Assembly: GCF_008729015.1 (NCBI RefSeq)
Contig: NZ_RKSM01000001.1
Location: 2,046,001 to 2,110,000, forward strand
Source of the DNA: Haloarcula sp. CBA1129
GTDB lineage: Archaea; Halobacteriota; Halobacteria; Halobacteriales; Haloarculaceae
Reading direction: 5' to 3'
DNA length: 64,000 nucleotides
Under the pieces are notes generated by a model. That model saw nothing but the letters and a program-made list of their open reading frames with translations, had not been told where the DNA came from and ran no database searches. A program made the position numbers and the translations under genes. Of the stretch, positions 58,441 to 64,000 are shown piece by piece. How positions within the stretch are numbered: position 1 is the stretch's first letter; each line of letters begins with the position of its first letter.

Positions 58441-60267
58441 ATGATGACACCACAGAAGCCATTCGCTGACGGCGAGCAGGCTGCCGACAGTCGGGCGAGC
58501 AATGCAGGCCCGGCGGTCGACTACGAGACGGTGTCGGTGCCAGTGCTGGTCGTCGGCGCTGGCGCTGCCGGGGCACGAGTCGCTATCGGGCTCGCCGAGA
58601 ACGGTGTCGAGCCGCTGGTCATCGGCAAGCGAGACCACGGCGATGCACACACGACATGGGCCGCCGGCGGCATCAACGCCTCGCTGGGGTCGCTTGACCC
58701 CGAAGACGACTGGACGATTCACGCCGCGGACACGCTGGACGAGGGCCACTTCATCAACGACCCGAAAGCGGTCGAGCTGACGGCCAAGCATATGCCGGAC
58801 CGCATCCGGGAACTCGACGACTGGGGGATGCCGTTTGACCGCACCGACGAGGGGAAAATCAATCAGCGGTACTTCGGCGCGCAGTCGTTCCGCCGGACCT
58901 GCTTCGTCGGCGACCGCACGGGCGAGGCGATGCTGAATACGCTCGTCGACAAGGCTCAGTCGCTCGAAATTCCCTATCGCGACAACGTGATGATTACGCG
59001 CCTGCTGTCGGACGGCGACCGCGTCTACGGCGCGGCCGGCTACGACATGGAGAGCGGCGAGTTCATCCTCTTCGAGTCGGACCACGTCGTTCTGGCGGCG
59101 GGTGGCTCCTCCGCCCTGTACAACCGCCACTCCTCACGCGACGAGGAGAACAACGGCGACGGCCCGGCGCTGGCGCTCGACGCCGGCGCGTCGCTGATGG
59201 ACATGGAGTTCGTGCAGTTCCACCCGACGGGGATGGTTGGCGACCGCTACGGCGAGGACTGGGACGGCCGCCTCGTCACCGAAGCGGTCCGCGGGGAAGG
59301 TGGTCGGCTGCTCAATGCCGATGGCGAGCGATTCATGGAAGAGTACTCGCCGGACCAGATGGAACTCGACGCGCGGGACGTGGTGGCCCGCGCCATCGCA
59401 CAGGAACTCCGCGAGGGCCGTGGAACGGAGAACGGCGGGGTCTATCTGGACATCTCCCATCGCGACGACGAGTACATCAAATCGCGGCTCCCGCGGATGT
59501 ACGAGCGGTTCATGGACCTCGGCGTCGACATCACCGAGAAGCCGATGGAAGTCGCGCCGACCGCCCACTACTCGATGGGCGGCGTCGACATCGACTTCGA
59601 GACCGGCGAGACCGGCGTCGACGGCCTCTACGCCGTCGGCGAGACGGTAGCGGGCGTGCACGGTGCGAACCGCCTCGGCGGGAACTCGCTCGCGGAGACA
59701 GTTGCCATCGGCGCGCTCGTCGGCGACCACGTCGCGGCGCAGGTGACAAGCGACGACCGCGACGACATTCTGCCGGACGGGCAACGCGCCATCGCCGAGC
59801 GCGAGTTCCGCTCGCTGCGTGAACTAGAGGCGTCGGACGGCGACGAGACGCCAGAGGAGCTGCTAGCAGACCTCGGCGACTTGCTGTGGGAGCACGCCGG
59901 CATCCTCCGCTCGGAGGAATCGATGTCGGACGGACTCGAAACGCTCCGCGAGCTCCGTGAACGGACGGGGCATATCGGCATCGATGGCGACCGGACCAGC
60001 CTCTCGTTCGAACTCGCCGTCGATCTCTCGTTCAGTCTCACAGTCGCCGAGGCGCTGCTTCTGGGCGCGCGCGAGCGCGACGAGTCCCGCGGCGCACATT
60101 ACCGAACCGACGCGCCTGACGTCGACCCGGACTGGCGGCGGAACATCCTTGTGGACCGCGGCGACACCGGGCTCGAACTGACGACCCGCGGCGTCGCCGA
60201 GCCGAGCGAGGCCGTCAGCGAGGCGGTCGACGTCGGCTACGAACTCGACTACCACCACCTCGAATAG
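58441..60267 (+). CDS. Succinate dehydrogenase/fumarate reductase-type flavoprotein, orphan
   Basis: A 608-residue FAD enzyme. The dinucleotide loop VVGAGAAGARVAIG is near residue 35, and AHTTWAAGGINASLG carries His at the place where Sdh/Frd flavoproteins bind FAD covalently. FHPTGM (about residue 260) and GGNSLAETVAIGA match the substrate and FAD-closing motifs. It could oxidise succinate, reduce fumarate, or act on aspartate (NadB), but the His favours the Sdh/Frd branch. No iron-sulfur or membrane subunits are adjacent. A T6 tract at 60299-60304 ends it. Confidence 0.82.
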   Translation: MMTPQKPFADGEQAADSRASNAGPAVDYETVSVPVLVVGAGAAGARVAIGLAENGVEPLVIGKRDHGDAHTTWAAGGINASLGSLDPEDDWTIHAADTLDEGHFINDPKAVELTAKHMPDRIRELDDWGMPFDRTDEGKINQRYFGAQSFRRTCFVGDRTGEAMLNTLVDKAQSLEIPYRDNVMITRLLSDGDRVYGAAGYDMESGEFILFESDHVVLAAGGSSALYNRHSSRDEENNGDGPALALDAGASLMDMEFVQFHPTGMVGDRYGEDWDGRLVTEAVRGEGGRLLNADGERFMEEYSPDQMELDARDVVARAIAQELREGRGTENGGVYLDISHRDDEYIKSRLPRMYERFMDLGVDITEKPMEVAPTAHYSMGGVDIDFETGETGVDGLYAVGETVAGVHGANRLGGNSLAETVAIGALVGDHVAAQVTSDDRDDILPDGQRAIAEREFRSLRELEASDGDETPEELLADLGDLLWEHAGILRSEESMSDGLETLRELRERTGHIGIDGDRTSLSFELAVDLSFSLTVAEALLLGARERDESRGAHYRTDAPDVDPDWRRNILVDRGDTGLELTTRGVAEPSEAVSEAVDVGYELDYHHLE

Positions 60268-60298
60268 GCTAGTCCACACCACGGCTCGCCCGTAGTTG

Positions 60299-60304
60299 TT
60301 TTTT
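60299..60304 (+). terminator. T6 terminator after the flavoprotein gene
   Basis: Six T residues lie about 32 nt after the stop and touch the stop codon of the opposite gene. It fits archaeal T-tract termination. Confidence 0.4.
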
Positions 60305-60675
60305 CAGTCCCGGTAGGCGCAGTGGAAGCCGGCGACCTGCTGGTAAAACGTCGGAATCACGTCCGTCCGGAGGTCCGCGTCAGAATCGTCCTCGAACTTC
60401 TGGCGCGTGAACTCCCGGGCGTCTTCGATGGCCGCTTCGACGTGGGGTGGGACACCGGGTTCGTCAATCGTGCCGATGTAGGCCCAGATGAACGCCCCCT
60501 CCAGCGTGTCGAAGAACGCAGATGTCGGCTCGAACGTTGGTTCGCCGTCCGCCGCGATTCGGTTGTACGTCCGACTGATGAGGACGCTGCCGTCATCGAG
60601 ACCGTGGTCGGCAAACGACTCCGTGGTCGTACACTCTTCGTCCGCGCCGTGGTCACGCGTGGTGTCGCCAGACAT
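60304..60675 (-). CDS. Small haloarchaeal protein, unknown
   Basis: A 123-residue acidic protein. After a polar N terminus come SVLISRTYNRIAADG and FFDTLEGAFIWAYIG, and it ends in QQVAGFHCAYRD. There are no membrane segments, signal or catalytic motif that I recognise. The acid-rich codon pattern suggests a real gene. It is convergent with the flavoprotein gene and divergent from the CapA-like gene. Confidence 0.65.
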   Translation of the reverse strand: MSGDTTRDHGADEECTTTESFADHGLDDGSVLISRTYNRIAADGEPTFEPTSAFFDTLEGAFIWAYIGTIDEPGVPPHVEAAIEDAREFTRQKFEDDSDADLRTDVIPTFYQQVAGFHCAYRD

Positions 60676-60796
60676 ACCTGAACGGACGGTAGGTGACTAA
60701 AAGTAACCGTCTAGTGTGTGTCCAAATACCACACAGGCCAACTGCCTTTTTAACGCACCGAGATTCAAGACGGTCCCAGCCGATAGTGTAGCCACT

Positions 60797-61924
60797 GTGG
60801 CACTGACTCGTCGAACCGTCCTCGCCAGCGGCGGCCTCGCACTCGGGGGTCTCACCGCCGTTTCGGGGTGTCTGGGAGCCACCCGTGACGCGGACGTGTC
60901 GTGTCCGCCATCGGTCCCGACCGATGCGTCCCTACGCATCGGCTTCGTCGGCGACGTGATGCTGGGGCGGAGCGTCGACGAACGCTGGCGCGGTGCCCCG
61001 GACGGACCGACGGCTATCTGGGGGTCGATGCTCGATCGACTCCAATCACTCGACGGGCTGGTGGCGAACCTCGAATGCTGTGTCTCGGACCGCGGCGAGC
61101 CACGGCCCGGCCGGCGGTTTCACTTCCGAGCGAGTCCCGGGTGGGCCGTGGCCGCGCTGGACCGCGCCGGCGTCGCCTGTGTCGGACTGGCGAACAACCA
61201 CCTGCTCGATTTCGGCCCGGCAGCGCTGACTGACACGCCGGCGCATCTCACCGATGGCGGAATCGCGTCGGCGGGCGTTGGCGGCAGCCGAGACGGCGCG
61301 TTCGAGCCAGCGGTCGTCGACATCGCGGGGCTCTCAGTCGCCGTCGTTTCGGTGACCGACCAGTCGCCGAGCTATGCTGCCGACGCCGACAGCCCCGGCA
61401 CGGCTTACGCACCGCTCGACCCGAACCATCCGCTGACTCGCCGCCGCGTCGGGGGTACGCTGGCAACGGCCCGTGACGCCGACCCCGACCTGCTCGTCGT
61501 CACTGCCCACTGGGGGCCAAACTGGGTGACCGCACCGAGCGAGACACAGCAGGCGTTCGCCCGCTGGCTGATAGACAACGGGGCTGACGTGGTCCACGGC
61601 CACAGCGCCCATGTCGTTCAGGGCGTCGAGGTGTACCGCGGTCGGCCGATCATGTACGACACCGGAAATTTCGTCGACGACTACGCGGTCAAGGCCGGCT
61701 ACCGAAACGACCGGAGTTTCCTGTTCGAACTCCGTCTCGACGACGGTCGGCTGACCGCGCTCGGACTGACGCCGGTCGAGAACACGTACGCGCAAGTCGG
61801 GCGCGCCAGCGAAGCGGTGGCGGAGTGGCTCCGGGAGACACTCAGGGCGCGCTCTCGGCCCTTCGGGACGCCGCTGGAGCGTGACGGACTCGGGCTCCGA
61901 GTGCCGCTTTCGTGTCCGAACTAG
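60797..61924 (+). CDS. CapA-like metallophosphatase-fold Tat lipoprotein
   Basis: A 375-residue exported lipoprotein (Tat signal RRTVLASGGLALGG, lipobox VSGC). The PGA_cap domain begins with GFVGDVMLGRSVD (about residue 57), followed by NLECCVSDRG, GLANNHLLDFG and TAHWGPNW, then HGHSAHVVQGVEVYRG near residue 265 and DTGNFVDDY. These Asp, Asn and His blocks form the two-metal site of this family, found in capsule and poly-gamma-glutamate loci. No cap genes adjoin. The GTG at 60797 is chosen since CTTTTTAAC at 60745-60753 is the likely TATA box. Confidence 0.82.
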   Translation: MALTRRTVLASGGLALGGLTAVSGCLGATRDADVSCPPSVPTDASLRIGFVGDVMLGRSVDERWRGAPDGPTAIWGSMLDRLQSLDGLVANLECCVSDRGEPRPGRRFHFRASPGWAVAALDRAGVACVGLANNHLLDFGPAALTDTPAHLTDGGIASAGVGGSRDGAFEPAVVDIAGLSVAVVSVTDQSPSYAADADSPGTAYAPLDPNHPLTRRRVGGTLATARDADPDLLVVTAHWGPNWVTAPSETQQAFARWLIDNGADVVHGHSAHVVQGVEVYRGRPIMYDTGNFVDDYAVKAGYRNDRSFLFELRLDDGRLTALGLTPVENTYAQVGRASEAVAEWLRETLRARSRPFGTPLERDGLGLRVPLSCPN

Positions 61925-61961
61925 CATCCGCTGTGTGTCCGAGACGGCGCGGCTTCGGCCG

Positions 61962-62681
61962 CTACTCGTCAACGGCCACAACCGCTGTCATGATCTCGTC
62001 GACGAGCCGTGGGTGGTACGTCCAGACGCCACGAAACGGTCCGCCCTCGGTTTCTTCGGCGACGAGTGCGCACTTGTTCTGGTCGTCCCCGGCGGCGTCG
62101 AACGCCAGCAGCCAGACCGATTCGAGGGCATCGTCCGTGAGCGGATGGAACGTGATCCCGGGTATCGTCGGCGGCTCCCAGTCGGCCTGTCCGTACACGT
62201 GGATGTCGAGGGCCGTGTCGCTGGCAAGCGTCTCATACCGGGCGCGCTGAGAGCGGAAAATCGACAGCGACTGGAAACTCACTCGAAGGGTTCCCGCCCC
62301 GACGCGGTAGGCCCTGTCCTCGAACTCCTGAGACGTTGCGAGCAACTGTGCCGGCGTGAGCGAGGACAGGAGCGTGTTCGCGAGCGCCGAGCGAAGGAGC
62401 TGCCGGCCCGGGTCGCTGTCGGGCGTTCCGTAGTCGTCGGAACCTATCGTCGGCTGACACAGAAACGCCTGCAGCGCAGTGAGCGGGACTGTCTCGGCGA
62501 ACGCGCCGTTACGATGGATGACAACAAACGCGTTCTGGTTCCCGGTCGGGAGTTCCTGCCAACTGGCATTGAGCCCCTGAGATGCCAGACGCTCGGCGGC
62601 AGTCGCCGTTGTGGGCGGGCCGTACACAGTCATCGCCACGTCCGAGTCCTCGAAGCGCCGGAGGAATGTACTGACTGTCAT
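61962..62681 (-). CDS. DICT-type sensory domain protein
   Basis: A 239-residue protein. The first two thirds resemble the DICT sensor domain (FLRRFEDSDVAMTVYGPPTT, ASWQELPTGNQNAFVVIHR), a ligand- or light-linked domain of haloarchaeal and bacterial regulators. The remainder is a helical then beta unit (YETLASDTALDIHVYGQ ... IPGITFHPL). No DNA-binding or kinase domain is fused. It lies ten bases after the wHTH gene on the same strand, so the two probably work as a sensor-regulator pair. Confidence 0.72.
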   Translation of the reverse strand: MTVSTFLRRFEDSDVAMTVYGPPTTATAAERLASQGLNASWQELPTGNQNAFVVIHRNGAFAETVPLTALQAFLCQPTIGSDDYGTPDSDPGRQLLRSALANTLLSSLTPAQLLATSQEFEDRAYRVGAGTLRVSFQSLSIFRSQRARYETLASDTALDIHVYGQADWEPPTIPGITFHPLTDDALESVWLLAFDAAGDDQNKCALVAEETEGGPFRGVWTYHPRLVDEIMTAVVAVDE

Positions 62682-62691
62682 CGATGCACGA

Positions 62692-63072
62692 TCAGTCTCC
62701 GTGGTCTGCCTCAGCGGTCTCCAGATCGGTTATCGTCGCTAGAATCTCGTCCGTCGACGGCGACAGCGATGCCAGTGTTGCGGTCTGCTGGGCAGCGTCG
62801 TAGCTAATAACGCCAGCCTCATCGAGAACGGGGAGGTGGCGGTGGTGAAGCGCAGTACGGGTAGCATCCCAGTTGCGGGTGTCGGTGACCCGCCCGCGCG
62901 CTCTGGTCCAGCCCACGATCACATCAGTGAGTTCCGTGGTTGTGGCCGACCCGTGTTCGGCGAGATAGGTGTATATCATCCGCCGGGGCTCGGCCGCAAG
63001 CGCCCGTAACAGCGTATCGAGTCGCTGGGACGATAGTCCCGATGTCTCCACGCGCTGTTCGTGTCGATCCAT
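62692..63072 (-). CDS. DUF7344-type winged-helix regulator
   Basis: A 126-residue protein with a winged helix at about residues 15-85 (LDTLLRALAAEPRRMIYTYL, then TTELTDVIVGW and the ALHHRHLPVLDEAG wing), typical of a haloarchaeal family of small repressors that pair with sensory proteins. The ATG at 63072 was used since GATATTAATA is centred 27 nt upstream; the frame could also begin at a TTG three codons earlier. Confidence 0.75.
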   Translation of the reverse strand: MDRHEQRVETSGLSSQRLDTLLRALAAEPRRMIYTYLAEHGSATTTELTDVIVGWTRARGRVTDTRNWDATRTALHHRHLPVLDEAGVISYDAAQQTATLASLSPSTDEILATITDLETAEADHGD

Positions 63073-63095
63073 GTCAACCAATTATCCGCTCTCGG

Positions 63096-63105
63096 TATTA
63101 ATATC
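63096..63105 (-). promoter_or_regulatory. TATA box of the wHTH/DICT operon
   Basis: GATATTAATA on the minus strand is centred about 27-28 nt before the ATG at 63072, as for other leaderless genes here. Confidence 0.55.
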
Positions 63106-63169
63106 ACTGGCCGACAATTAATCACAGATGTGACGGAATCCATTTACGTGCCAGCACCGTCTAAGATGT

Positions 63170-63781
63170 ATGAACTACGAGTCCGCCCTACAGCGTGCGT
63201 ATGACGTGCTACCAGACCAGCCCCGGGAAGCCGGCGAACGGCTCTCGATTCCAGATCCCGAAGGCCAGACGGACGGTGCGTTCACACGCCTGACGAATCT
63301 GGAAGCTATCGCCGACGCCGTCTCGCGGGACGCACAGCATCTCCACCGGGCCATCCAGCGCGAGTTCGGGACCAACGGCCAGTTCGACGGCGGCGAAGCC
63401 CGCTACAACGGGTCGTTCGACACCGCTGACTTCGATGCCGCCGTAGACGCGTACGTCGCCGAGTACGTCACCTGTTCCGAGTGTGGCCTGCCCGACACCG
63501 TCCTCAAGAACGAAGACGGCGTCGATATGCTGCGCTGTCAGGCCTGTGGTGCGTTCCGCCCGGTCGCCAAGGGCGCGAGTTCGAACACCCAACAGGACCG
63601 ACCCACGCTCGAAGAGGGCGAGACGTACGAGGTCAAGATCACCGGCACCGGCCGCGAGGGCGACGGCGTCGCCGAGAAGGGGAAATACACCATCTTCGTC
63701 TCCGGCGCACGCGAGGGCCAAGTCGTCGAGGCCTACATCGAAAGCATCAGCGGTACGCTGGCGTTCGGTCGAGTCGCGTAA
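63170..63781 (+). CDS. eif2b: Translation initiation factor aIF2 beta with C-terminal TRAM domain
   Basis: A 203-residue factor. The N-terminal helix and mid-domain (residues 1-95) lead to a zinc ribbon with CSECG and CQACG at about 103-125, both pairs complete. The last 60 residues, EGETYEVKITGTGREGDGV ... GREGQVVEAY-like, form a TRAM domain, an RNA-binding barrel that is absent from the basic aIF2-beta. Haloarchaea have a plain and a TRAM-bearing copy; this is the latter. It helps hold initiator tRNA and GTP in the aIF2 complex. CATTTACG, about 27 nt before the ATG, is the likely TATA box. Confidence 0.88.
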   Translation: MNYESALQRAYDVLPDQPREAGERLSIPDPEGQTDGAFTRLTNLEAIADAVSRDAQHLHRAIQREFGTNGQFDGGEARYNGSFDTADFDAAVDAYVAEYVTCSECGLPDTVLKNEDGVDMLRCQACGAFRPVAKGASSNTQQDRPTLEEGETYEVKITGTGREGDGVAEKGKYTIFVSGAREGQVVEAYIESISGTLAFGRVA

Positions 63782-63814
63782 GGGCAGTTTTCCCGCAGCG
63801 TCGCAACGCTTCGC

Positions 63815-64000
63815 TCAGTCCCAGAGATCCGTCGAGAGGTACCGCTCGCCGGTGTCCGGGAGGACGACGACCACCGTCTCGTCGGGATTCTCGGTGGCGT
63901 ACGCCGTCGCCGCGTGCAGTGCTGCCCCCGAGGAGATACCGACCATAATCCCTTCCTCGCTGGCAAGGCGGTGAGCGGCCTCCATGGATTCCCCCTTGCT
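63815..64000 (-). CDS. cysK: Cysteine synthase, 3' end only (continues beyond window)
   Basis: The last 61 codons of a PLP-dependent O-acetylserine sulfhydrylase-type enzyme. The visible residues [17 protein letters not shown] and [15 protein letters not shown] are hallmarks of CysK: the SSGAA phosphate-binding stretch and the conserved [10 protein letters not shown] terminus. Its start lies beyond base 64000. The gene is convergent with aIF2-beta (33 bp gap). Confidence 0.93.
   Translation of the reverse strand, partial: SKGESMEAAHRLASEEGIMVGISSGAALHAATAYATENPDETVVVVLPDTGERYLSTDLWD

Overview
The window is chromosomal DNA from a halophilic archaeon (class Halobacteria). The gene content and style resemble Haloarcula, but the species cannot be fixed from sequence alone. 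The support is high GC, very acidic proteins, many Tat (twin-arginine) lipoprotein signals, and archaeal hallmark genes: egsA for sn-glycerol-1-phosphate lipid backbones, the aCPSF1/FttA termination nuclease, archaeal-type ProRS, aIF2-beta and a type IV pilin. Many genes have a TATA-like box centred about 25-28 nt before the start codon, which points to leaderless transcripts. I used this spacing to choose many starts.

Layout. 0-8 kb: lysine synthesis (lysA fragment, dapE), a phosphoribosyltransferase, an MFS exporter, purB and a PurN/AICAR-transformylase fusion. 8-15 kb: FNT channel, two small membrane proteins, the FolC-FolP folate fusion, the HemAT oxygen sensor and a methyltransferase. 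15-24 kb: XPB-like helicase, NhaC antiporter, glycosyltransferase, S9 peptidase, Nudix-like protein and egsA. 24-31 kb: secreted GH3 glycosidase with a TrmB regulator, an epimerase, a pilin and an SPFH protein. 31-37 kb: large glutamate synthase, CBS protein, then an AT-richer stretch with a small ORF and a broken patatin gene.

37-44 kb: proS, a SAM-hydrolase-family protein, an ATP-grasp-like protein, then a membrane protein/wHTH pair followed by two Tat lipoproteins (one DyP-peroxidase-like, one P19-like) that look like an iron or metal handling locus. 44-52 kb: FttA, several small proteins, an unusual NRAMP relative overlapping a P-loop protein, a self-duplicated protein, an orphan E1-alpha subunit and a TIM-barrel protein. 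52-64 kb: thiamine-type ABC importer operon, second NhaC antiporter, orphan Sdh/Frd-type flavoprotein, CapA-like lipoprotein, a wHTH/DICT pair, aIF2-beta with a TRAM domain, and the 3' end of cysK.

No rRNA, tRNA, CRISPR array, intact insertion sequence or prophage was seen. The most unusual items are the DyP-like protein lacking its catalytic Asp together with its duplicated P19-like neighbour, the NRAMP relative lacking the metal motifs, and a few small genes with good archaeal promoters. Nothing amounts to a clearly new multi-gene defence or metabolic system.
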